From: Thermoleophilia bacterium
GTDB lineage: Bacteria; Actinomycetota; Thermoleophilia; Gaiellales; SKUG01
Assembly: GCA_025964455.1 (NCBI GenBank)
Contig: JAOPYU010000084.1
Span: forward strand, 1 to 18,774
Length of the DNA: 18,774 nt
Reading direction: 5' to 3'
Shown: positions 1-8,035 of the stretch, one piece after another
Numbering within the stretch: position 1 is the stretch's first letter
How the letters are laid out: every line of letters starts with the position of its first letter
Translations under genes and position numbers: made by a program
Notes under the pieces: model-generated
What the model saw: only the letters and a program-made list of their open reading frames with translations
Databases searched by the model: none
Told to the model about the DNA's origin: nothing

Positions 1-350
1 CACACCTGCAGCGGCGCCTTGACGTAGATCTCGCAGAAGTCGCCGATCAGGGCGCGCGCGGTGTCGCGGGCCTCCTGGTACGGGCTGATCGCCGAGACGA
101 TCGTGACCACGTCGTTGCGCGTCAGCAGCTGGGCGACGAGGTAGAAGCGGCGGATGTTCTCGTCGCGGTCTTCCTTGGAGAAGCCGAGGCCCTTGCACAG
201 GCCCATGCGCATGACGTCGCCGTCGAGGTTCTCCATGCGATCGACGCCGCGCTCGCGCAGCTTCTGCGCGACGAGCTGGGCGGTGGTGGTCTTGCCGCTC
301 TGCGAGAGGCCGGTGAACCAGAGGGTGACGCCCTTGTACTGGGAGCTCAT
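1..350 (-). CDS. cysC: Adenylylsulfate (APS) kinase, 3' end cut by the window edge
   Basis: Phosphorylates adenosine 5'-phosphosulfate to PAPS with ATP in the cytosol during sulfate activation. About 116 N-terminal codons are visible; a full APS kinase is usually 175-200 residues, so roughly a third is missing beyond position 1. The P-loop GLSQSGKTT lies near residues 14-22, followed by LDGDVMR and GLGFSKEDRDENIRR, the family's substrate-binding signature, and then AISPYQEARD. The family's more usual P-loop is GLSGSGKST, so the Gln is a small variant. The ATG at 348-350 is preceded by AAAGG (complement of 361-365) with 10 nt spacing, and the P-loop sits at the normal distance from it. Partners such as sat or cysN are not in view. 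It could be the start of a longer fusion, which the truncation hides. Family assignment is secure. Confidence 0.93.
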   Translation of the reverse strand, partial: MSSQYKGVTLWFTGLSQSGKTTTAQLVAQKLRERGVDRMENLDGDVMRMGLCKGLGFSKEDRDENIRRFYLVAQLLTRNDVVTIVSAISPYQEARDTARALIGDFCEIYVKAPLQV

Positions 351-591
351 TGCGGTGGTGCCTTTCAAGGGGGGAAGCCGAAGCTGACCGGGGAATCGTA
401 CACCGACCTGCGCGCCGTGCGACGCAGATGCGTGCCAAAGGGGGGGAATTCGGCGCGGCGCGTCGAATCCCGCACCAACGGGACGCAGCGCGCGGCCGGT
501 ACGTTTTCAGCGGGCGGGGTACGCCTCAAGCCAGCTGTACTGCTCGCGCCCGCCCCGGCGCGCGAGGTTGTGAACGACGATGGAGAACCCC
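351..591. other. Divergent intergenic region between cysC and the membrane-protein gene
   Basis: This 241-bp spacer must hold promoters for both directions. On the minus strand TACGAT (complement of 395-400) is a -10-like hexamer about 45 nt before the cysC ATG, but no good -35 sits at the right distance. The region also has a run of seven G (440-446) flanked by AAA and AATT. I see no convincing small gene, riboswitch or strong inverted repeat. The open frames crossing it are Arg/Pro/Ala-rich and look like GC-bias artefacts. Confidence 0.4.
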
Positions 592-1005
592 ATGTTCCGA
601 GATGCCCGAGGTGCCGCGACCGCCTACGACGCGGTGCGCCCGTACGTGGACCGCGCGCTGCATGACGACGAGGTCCGCACCAACGTGTTCCGCGCCTGGA
701 ACGCTGCGCGCAAGGTCTACGGCGAGCTCGGCGGCGAAGGCCCGCTCGGCGCGGCGAGCAAGCTGAGCGGCAAGGACAGCGTCCGCGAGGACCTCGACAC
801 GACCGTGCAGTCGCTCTCGGAGGCGATCGTGCGCATGAGCGGCAACCAGCCCAAGAAGCGCGGCGGGTGGGGCGTGTTCTTCTTCCTCGCCACGGTGCTG
901 ATCGTGCTGTTCAACCCGGCGACGGGCACCGGCACGCGCACGTGGCTCAAGGATCACCTCTTCGGTTCTGAGGAAGAGTTCGACTACACGACCCCCAACT
1001 ACTGA
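592..1005 (+). CDS. Small single-pass membrane protein of unknown function
   Basis: I do not recognise a named family. The 137-residue product has a soluble, helix-rich, charged N-terminal part (about 1-90) containing DDEVRTNVFRAWNAARKVY, a pattern I associate with short actinobacterial membrane proteins of unknown role. A basic KKR stretch (88-90) precedes one hydrophobic segment (about 93-110, FFFLATVLIVLF), and an acidic/aromatic tail ends in DYTTPNY. By the positive-inside rule the N-terminal part should be cytosolic. I chose the ATG at 592 because GGAG at 582-585 lies 6 nt upstream; the alternative ATG at 580 adds four residues and has only a distant GAGG. The stop is 14 nt before the methyltransferase start, so the two are probably co-transcribed. 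Confidence 0.72.
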   Translation: MFRDARGAATAYDAVRPYVDRALHDDEVRTNVFRAWNAARKVYGELGGEGPLGAASKLSGKDSVREDLDTTVQSLSEAIVRMSGNQPKKRGGWGVFFFLATVLIVLFNPATGTGTRTWLKDHLFGSEEEFDYTTPNY

Positions 1006-1019
1006 CCAGGGATGACGCG

Positions 1020-1760
1020 GTGCCGCACCTGATGGAAGATCCCGAAGCACGCGTCGGTGCGGCGCTCGGTGCCGTCGAGGACGACGGCGCCAATGGTCCG
1101 TGGGTCGAGGGCTATGGCATCGTCTCGCCCGAGGTCGTGCGCTACGCCGAGGTGCTGCGCGAGACGCCCGGCGCCATCGAACTCGCGATGCGCAACGTGG
1201 CGCGGAGCGAGGGCATCGACGTCATCGACGAGGACGCGGCGACGCTGCTGATGCTGCACGCGCGGGCACTGCACCCGCGGCGCGTGCTCGAGGTCGGGAC
1301 GGGGATCGGGCTGCTCACCCTGCACCTGGCGCGCGCCGTGCCCGAGGACTGCACGATCACGAGCATCGAGGCCGACCCGCTGCGCCAGGCTCAGGCGCAT
1401 GCCTTCCTGGAGCGTGAGACGTTCGAGTGCGCGGCGGAGCTGCGCCTGGGCGATGCGATCGGGCTGCTGCACGGCGGGGAGTCGCGGGGCGAGTTCGACA
1501 TGGTCGTGCTGAGCGACCCGCAGGTGCCGCGCCTGGGGATCCTCGACGAGGTGGCGGGCCGCGTCGCGACGGGCGGGCTGCTCGTGGTGCCGTTCGCGCT
1601 GCGCGGTGGACGTGTGGCCGTGAACGAACACGTCTGGAACGGCGATGCGATGGTGGAGCAGCAGCGGCTGCTCAACCGCAGGATCGCGATGGATGCCCGA
1701 TTCGTGGACGTGGTGCTGCTGCCCGTGGGCGATGGGCTGCTGCTCGCGCGGCGACGCTGA
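1020..1760 (+). CDS. SAM-dependent O-methyltransferase-like protein (COMT/family 3 fold)
   Basis: The 246-residue product has a class I Rossmann methyltransferase core: motif I VLEVGTGIG (about 89-97), an acidic residue after beta 2 in SIEADP (115-120), LRLGDAIGLL (141-150), then FDMVVLSDP (159-167). The N-terminal layout, with a helix ending EDAATLLMLHARAL before motif I, matches family 3 (catechol/caffeoyl-CoA-like) enzymes. The metal-binding motifs normally seen as F-(I/L)-D-x-x-K and D-N are replaced by VVLSDPQVPR and VVPFALRGG, so divalent-cation chemistry is doubtful and the acceptor cannot be named. The GTG start is supported by AGGGA at 1008-1012 with 7 nt spacing; an ATG at 1032 is the alternative. 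The gene ends 6 bp from the convergent M23 gene. Confidence 0.8.
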   Translation: MPHLMEDPEARVGAALGAVEDDGANGPWVEGYGIVSPEVVRYAEVLRETPGAIELAMRNVARSEGIDVIDEDAATLLMLHARALHPRRVLEVGTGIGLLTLHLARAVPEDCTITSIEADPLRQAQAHAFLERETFECAAELRLGDAIGLLHGGESRGEFDMVVLSDPQVPRLGILDEVAGRVATGGLLVVPFALRGGRVAVNEHVWNGDAMVEQQRLLNRRIAMDARFVDVVLLPVGDGLLLARRR

Positions 1761-1766
1761 GGCAGG

Positions 1767-3425
1767 TCAGCCGGCGTTGATGCCGGGGCCGTCGATGGCC
1801 TCGCGAAGGGTCTCGTCGGTGGGGCGCGGCGTGCGCTCCTGGTCGACCGGTCGCGGGGCCGTGTCGGGAACTGCGTCGAGCACGGAATCCTGCAGGCCGC
1901 TGCTGGCGGTGATGTCACTGAAGCCGAGCAGTGCGAGCGGTGCGATGCGCTCTGTGGAGCCGGCGAGCAGGCCGATCGCGACCGCGACCCCGCGCTTCCA
2001 GCCGTTCAGGTAGGCGACCGGGTTGGTCGCGGCTCCGTTACCGGGGTGGACCTCGAAGTGCAGGTGCGGGGGCGTGCCCTGTGCGTCGCCGGTGTGGCCG
2101 ACGAAGCCGATCACGTCGCCGCGCCGCACGCGCACGCCGTCGGCGGCGAGGGGCGAGAACGCGCCCAGGTGCGCGTAGTAGAAGGCATTGCCGAAGCCGT
2201 CGTGGAGCCAGAGGCGGTAGCCGCCGATCGTGTTCCAGCCCACGCGCTCGAGGTAGCCATCGGCAACAGCGACGAGCGGCGTGCCTTCGGTCGCGAAGAT
2301 GTCGGTACCCTGGTGCGGCACGCCGGTGCTCGCGCGCGCGGCGCCCCAGGTGTCGGTGTAGCTGCTCGTGCCGAGGACGGGGAACTGGTAGCCGCCGGCG
2401 CTCGCGGAGCCGCCACCGCGGATGCCCACGGGGCGACGCGGGATGACTGCGTCGCCAGGGCGGGGCGTGCCGACCTGGACGGCGGGTGCTGACGCGCCCG
2501 GGGTGGCGGAGAGCGGCGGTGGGACGGTATCGGAGCCGGGCTTGGCGTGGGCAACCTCGCGGATACGGCCTTGGCGCACGCCGGCGTCGACGCGACCGAT
2601 GATCAGCTCCGTGCCGACGGGCAGGTCACCGACGGCGGCGGTGAGGCGAACGTGGGCGATGGCGCCGACGACGCGATGTCGCGGGCCGGTCTGGGCATCG
2701 CCGGTGGGCGCGCTTGCGAGCACGGCCTGCTCGTTGACGATCACCGTGCCGATGTCCTCGACGGCGATGCGTTCATTGACGCCGGCTGGGCGGGGCGCAC
2801 CATCCACGAGCAGTCGCGTACTGGATGCCAGGCGCAGCGAGCCGGCGGCGCGCGCATCGCGGATGCCGGCTGTCGCGGCGAGGGCGCCGCCACGAATCTC
2901 GATGCGGCCACCGAACAGGCTGACGGCCTCGATCGCAGTGCGCGAGGCGGCCGAGCGGTCGGCGGGGGCCACGGTCGCATTGGTCGCGACGCGGGTGACG
3001 GTGGCGATGCCGGGCAGCTCCCACGTCGCGGAGGCTGCATCCGCATCCTCGAGGCCGCCGGCCACTGGTGTCGCAGCAGCGACTCGCTCGGGGTCGCGGC
3101 CCGGGCGGATGACGAGCACGCCGACCGCGTCGGCCTTCACGGCAATGGAGGGGGCGGCGCCCGATGTCGGCTTCGTGTCGGAGAAGCCCACCTGGGCCGC
3201 AAGGCCGGCGATCGCGAGGAACGCAACCAGCGCGACGGTGATGGCGGCGATGCGCTGGTGGCACCGGCGCGTGCGCAGATGCCGGTCATGCTCGGCCGTC
3301 AACGCAGGGTCGACCACGGACTGCGCGAGCAGGCCCTGGTCGGCGGTGTGTTCGTGTTCAGGAATGATCGGCATGGCGGCAGCGGTCGGCACGGCGCGAT
3401 CCACGCGCGCGTGCCTCTCCGTCAT
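1767..3425 (-). CDS. Membrane-anchored M23-family (LytM-like) peptidase
   Basis: Predicted zinc metallo-endopeptidase (or regulator) acting on peptidoglycan cross-links outside the membrane. Of 552 residues, about 1-58 are polar and His/Arg-rich and should be cytosolic, followed by one membrane segment (about 59-80, ITVALVAFLAIAGLAAQVG). A long beta-rich stalk (about 90-300) contains LFGGRIEIRGGALAATAG and a Pro/Gly-rich linker (about 300-345). The M23 domain (about 346-475) carries HQGTDIFA (H371, D375) and HLHFEVH (454-460), so all zinc-ligand and catalytic His/Asp positions of an active enzyme are present. A 75-80 residue Pro/Thr/Asp-rich tail follows. The ATG at 3423-3425 has no clear Shine-Dalgarno; Met18 (3372-3374) is an alternative that keeps the membrane segment. 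It lies 66 bp downstream of acs on the same strand. Confidence 0.9.
   Translation of the reverse strand: MTERHARVDRAVPTAAAMPIIPEHEHTADQGLLAQSVVDPALTAEHDRHLRTRRCHQRIAAITVALVAFLAIAGLAAQVGFSDTKPTSGAAPSIAVKADAVGVLVIRPGRDPERVAAATPVAGGLEDADAASATWELPGIATVTRVATNATVAPADRSAASRTAIEAVSLFGGRIEIRGGALAATAGIRDARAAGSLRLASSTRLLVDGAPRPAGVNERIAVEDIGTVIVNEQAVLASAPTGDAQTGPRHRVVGAIAHVRLTAAVGDLPVGTELIIGRVDAGVRQGRIREVAHAKPGSDTVPPPLSATPGASAPAVQVGTPRPGDAVIPRRPVGIRGGGSASAGGYQFPVLGTSSYTDTWGAARASTGVPHQGTDIFATEGTPLVAVADGYLERVGWNTIGGYRLWLHDGFGNAFYYAHLGAFSPLAADGVRVRRGDVIGFVGHTGDAQGTPPHLHFEVHPGNGAATNPVAYLNGWKRGVAVAIGLLAGSTERIAPLALLGFSDITASSGLQDSVLDAVPDTAPRPVDQERTPRPTDETLREAIDGPGINAG
1771..1786 (+). terminator. Possible weak terminator hairpin after the methyltransferase gene
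   Basis: CCGGC (1771-1775), loop GTTGAT, GCCGG (1782-1786) forms a 5-bp GC stem 10 nt past the stop at 1760. It lies inside the last codons of the convergent M23 gene. There is no T-tract, so this is a weak candidate. Confidence 0.25.
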
Positions 3426-3430
3426 CGTCG

Positions 3431-3465
3431 GCTCAGGCTAGCACGGGCTTGAACCCGCCCTGAGC
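3431..3465 (-). terminator. Nested hairpin between acs and the M23 gene
   Basis: The outer stem GCTCAGG (3431-3437) pairs with CCTGAGC (3459-3465), and the inner stem CGGG (3444-3447) pairs with CCCG (3454-3457) around a 6-nt loop. It begins 26 nt past the acs stop and ends just before the M23 start codon. No T-tract follows, so it may be a weak terminator, an attenuator or a 5'-leader structure for the M23 mRNA. Confidence 0.4.
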
Positions 3466-3491
3466 ATCCACGATTCACTGCAGCGCCGCGA

Positions 3492-5483
<1,992 letters not shown>

Positions 5484-5488
5484 GTCAC

Positions 5489-5493
5489 CCTCC
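5489..5493 (-). promoter_or_regulatory. Shine-Dalgarno site of acs
   Basis: GGAGG read on the minus strand, 5 nt before the ATG at 5483. It is one of the clearest ribosome binding sites in the window and decides the acs start against the longer open frame. Confidence 0.8.
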
Positions 5494-5549
5494 ACGGACG
5501 TGCTCACCCAGGTGTGCGCGGGCAGCCCCCCGCCGCGGCGCACCGCGTC

Positions 5550-5555
5550 ATCCTA
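5550..5555 (-). promoter_or_regulatory. Possible -10 hexamer for acs
   Basis: TAGGAT on the minus strand, about 67 nt before the acs ATG and in the 105-bp gap after ykuD. It fits the TAnnnT pattern, but I see no recognisable -35 about 17 bp upstream. It would give acs its own promoter rather than full dependence on the surface-protein operon. Confidence 0.25.
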
Positions 5556-5588
5556 CGACTCCCCGACGATCGCGTGCGATGGGTCGGG

Positions 5589-6422
5589 TCAGGCGACGAC
5601 GACGACCGGGACGCCGAACAGCCTCGGCAGCGTCACCATGCGCACGAGCGCGCTGACCGACGAATTGGCCAGGCGCACGCAACCGTGGCTTCGTGCGGTC
5701 CCGAGCGCGTCGCGAAGACTGGCGCCGCCGCGACCGTGCAGGCCGACGCGACCCATGCTCGGTACCTGCGGGCTCGTGGCGGTCGTCGCGAGCTGCCACG
5801 TGCCCGAGAAATCGGAGGCCTTGCCAGCCACTGCGTCGTACATCGCGAACGGTGCGCCCACCGGCGAACGGGGCGTCGGCGTGGACGGCGCTCCGACCAC
5901 GACCGCGGCATTCAGCTTGAGTACGGAGCCCGCGTAGACGCGCACGCGGCGGTCGGACAGGTCCACTTCGATCTGCCAGCGCACGCGCTCGGCCGCTACC
6001 GAATCGCGCAGCACCCACCCCGCCTTGTTGTTGGCGGGAGCGGGCAGGCGCACCTGCAGCCAGCACGCGTCGCCGATCTGGCGGGCGTCCAGGATCAGGT
6101 ACCACGCTGCTTGGCTCGAGTGGAGCGTGGTCACGCCGAGCTTGGCCACGCTCACCGACTTGGCATCCGGGAAGCGCCGCGCCACGGTGCCGGTCGAGAC
6201 GGCATGCGCACGCCAGGCATTGACGCGTGAACGCCACCGGTATGCCACGGCCGGACCGTCGGCGACGTCCGGATGCACGCACGACCCTGCCGGTGGCGGC
6301 GTCGGCGTGACCGGCTCATCGACGGTCGCGCCGACGTCAGCGGCACTGGCCGAACCGACCGCTACCGCGAGTGTCAGCAGGGCAGCGGCGCAGGTGCGCC
6401 TGATCCGGGATCGTTGCGTCAT
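5589..6422 (-). CDS. Secreted L,D-transpeptidase (YkuD domain)
   Basis: Predicted to form 3-3 peptidoglycan cross-links or attach molecules to the wall through a catalytic cysteine, outside the membrane. The 277-residue product has a signal peptide (basic MTQRSRIRR, hydrophobic 11-23, cleavage near SASA at 27), a middle part (about 45-145) that may be an SH3-like or wall-binding domain (it includes WLQVRLPAPANNKAGWVLRD), and a YkuD domain (about 148-277). The active site is GLHG (H229) and SHGCVRL (S245-L251) with C248 as nucleophile; all the usual residues are present. I chose the ATG at 6420-6422 because it begins a proper signal peptide; earlier in-frame codons overlap the preceding gene. 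It starts 7 nt after the SdrD-like gene stops and has no clear Shine-Dalgarno, suggesting translational coupling. Confidence 0.92.
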   Translation of the reverse strand: MTQRSRIRRTCAAALLTLAVAVGSASAADVGATVDEPVTPTPPPAGSCVHPDVADGPAVAYRWRSRVNAWRAHAVSTGTVARRFPDAKSVSVAKLGVTTLHSSQAAWYLILDARQIGDACWLQVRLPAPANNKAGWVLRDSVAAERVRWQIEVDLSDRRVRVYAGSVLKLNAAVVVGAPSTPTPRSPVGAPFAMYDAVAGKASDFSGTWQLATTATSPQVPSMGRVGLHGRGGASLRDALGTARSHGCVRLANSSVSALVRMVTLPRLFGVPVVVVA

Positions 6423-6429
6423 GGCTGGA

Positions 6430-7845
6430 TCAGCCCGCCAGGACGAGCGACTTGAGCGTCGTCGGGCGGATGCAGACCGCCGCACGTGATGCGGACGAGC
6501 CACCGACCGCCGCGGTTGCCACGACGCGGTTCACGACGCACGAGCGACGAGTGACATTCGCGGCACGCATCGTGTAGCGGAAGGTGACGGACTTGCCGGC
6601 GCCCAGCGTGGTGATGCGCCAGCACAGCTTGCCGCTGCGGAAGAACGCGCCCTTGGGCTTGGACGTGAATGCAAGTGCGGCGGGAGGCGTGTCGCACACG
6701 GTGACATCGCCGACCGTGACGGTGCCCGCGTTGCGGATGGTCACCGTGAAGGTCGTCTGACCGCCGGAACGGATCACGCCCGCGAGGGAACGCTTCGCCG
6801 TGCGCAACACCGCGGGTGCGGGGGCAGGCGTCGACAGCGGCGTCACGACCGGGGTCGGATAGATGCCCACGTCGAAGGTCAGGTCGCTGCCGCGCGAGGG
6901 GGTCACACACGGGATGCGTGCGTCGCCGTTGCCGGTCGCCACGCCATCAGAATCGTTCGCGTCATCGCCCTGGTCCGCACCCGTGATCGTGTAGCCATCG
7001 GGCAGGTCCACGAGGATCACGCAGGGCGTGGAGGGCTCCAGACCACAGACGGTCCAGCGGCCGGATCCATCGGTCGTGGTCGTGCCGAGCACATTGCCGT
7101 TCGCATCGGTGACCGTGACCCCGCGGCCGCCGACGGGCACCTCACCTGCGTCCTGCATGCCGTTCTTGTTGGCGTCGACCCAGACGTAGTCGCCCACGCA
7201 CACGAGCACCTGCTCCAGGTACGTGTAGGTCACGCAGACCCGAGCGTCCGCCTGGGTGTCCCAGTCGAGCGCGAAGTTGCCGGAGAGCGAGTTGGTGGTC
7301 GAGGCGACGCCCGATGCCGGGATCGCGACGGTGCCCGAGCCGGACCAGTCAGCCAGGTTCGAGGGGTTGTCGGTCGACTGGTTCGACGTGTTGCCGAACG
7401 AGCTCGACCAGCCGCTCGTGCCTGCGTAGTCGAGGATGCCGTCGTATTCGGTGAAGTTCCGGCTCATCGTCCCACCCGGCAGGCTGGCGACCAGCTGCGA
7501 GGTTCCCGGCGCCTGGATGCGGACCGAGGCATTGGAGAGCGTGAACGTGTCGGTGCGCGGAGCGGCGTTGCGCGACTCGACCTTGAACTCGCTGCGCATC
7601 GCGACGGCCTGCGTGACACGGACGTTGGTCAGCGTGCCGAGCGACGGGTTGAACTTCGGGAGCGACAGGTTCCGGTTCCAGTCCGTGCCACTGGCGTAGG
7701 TGTCACACGCCTGGGTGGTCGATGACGTCACCGTGGCCGACGACGCGGTCGACGGTGCGAGCACCATCGCCATGCAGGCGGCGACCAGGACGGTCAGCGA
7801 GATGGACATGGACGAGCGCGTGCGAGAGACAGGGAAGGCTGGCAT
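6430..7845 (-). CDS. Secreted surface protein: choice-of-anchor-like, SdrD B-like and DUF11 domains
   Basis: Cell-surface or secreted protein of 471 residues. In order: a signal peptide (basic n-region with Arg8/Arg10, hydrophobic 14-30, cleavage near residue 37); an extracellular beta-rich domain (about 42-212) resembling choice-of-anchor E domains; an SdrD B-like domain (about 216-328) opening VGDYVWVDANKNGMQDAGE, whose DANKNGMQDAGE is a calcium-loop pattern, and including DGSGRWTVCGL; a Pro/Thr linker (329-345); and a DUF11-type Ig-like domain (about 346-460) with TFTVTIRNAGTVTVGDVTV. Paired cysteines suggest disulfides. There is no LPXTG, C-terminal membrane segment or lipobox, so anchoring is unknown. 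The start at 7845 lacks a Shine-Dalgarno; Met13 (7809) would leave a less basic n-region. It is followed directly by the L,D-transpeptidase gene. Confidence 0.85.
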   Translation of the reverse strand: MPAFPVSRTRSSMSISLTVLVAACMAMVLAPSTASSATVTSSTTQACDTYASGTDWNRNLSLPKFNPSLGTLTNVRVTQAVAMRSEFKVESRNAAPRTDTFTLSNASVRIQAPGTSQLVASLPGGTMSRNFTEYDGILDYAGTSGWSSSFGNTSNQSTDNPSNLADWSGSGTVAIPASGVASTTNSLSGNFALDWDTQADARVCVTYTYLEQVLVCVGDYVWVDANKNGMQDAGEVPVGGRGVTVTDANGNVLGTTTTDGSGRWTVCGLEPSTPCVILVDLPDGYTITGADQGDDANDSDGVATGNGDARIPCVTPSRGSDLTFDVGIYPTPVVTPLSTPAPAPAVLRTAKRSLAGVIRSGGQTTFTVTIRNAGTVTVGDVTVCDTPPAALAFTSKPKGAFFRSGKLCWRITTLGAGKSVTFRYTMRAANVTRRSCVVNRVVATAAVGGSSASRAAVCIRPTTLKSLVLAG

Positions 7846-8035
7846 GGACGGAAAGGTACAGACCCCAACGGACTCATGCCATCGAGTGTGAAAAAGCTAC
7901 TTGTGCAGGCCTTTTCAATCCCGCCGTGGTCTCGATTCGCTACCGATTCCCTCACGTCCCGCGGCGGAGGCTTCGGTCGATTCGCGACCGCCACGGTCGC
8001 CGTCGGTAGCGCTGAGCTACCGACCCGCGTCTTCG
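7846..8035. other. Intergenic region upstream of the surface-protein gene
   Basis: Contains an AT-richer patch (7891-7920) that is the likely promoter area for the minus-strand surface-protein gene; TTGAAA (complement of 7912-7917) resembles a -35, but I find no matching -10. A near-perfect 14-bp direct repeat, TCGATTCGC(T/G)ACCG, occurs at 7932-7945 and 7977-7990, offset by 45 bp. The hairpin pair at 7984-8024 is listed separately. No gene is evident. Confidence 0.4.
7984..8024 (-). terminator. Tandem perfect hairpins downstream of the acyl-CoA synthetase gene
   Basis: Two adjacent perfect stems: GTCGGTAGC (8002-8010), loop GCTGA, GCTACCGAC (8016-8024), 9 bp; and GCGACCG (7984-7990), loop CCA, CGGTCGC (7994-8000), 7 bp. 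The first begins 11 nt after the synthetase stop at 8036. Neither is followed by a T-tract, as is common in high-GC actinobacteria. The position suggests transcription termination or 3'-end protection before the surface-protein operon. Confidence 0.6.

Noticed and set aside
440..446. Run of seven G as a phase-variation tract
   Set aside because: It is a single short run in an intergenic region, not placed at a promoter spacer or coding start that I can identify.
7846..8001. Cyclic-di-GMP or other riboswitch ahead of the surface-protein gene
   Set aside because: I looked for the conserved core elements and did not find them; only the hairpins and direct repeat are supported.
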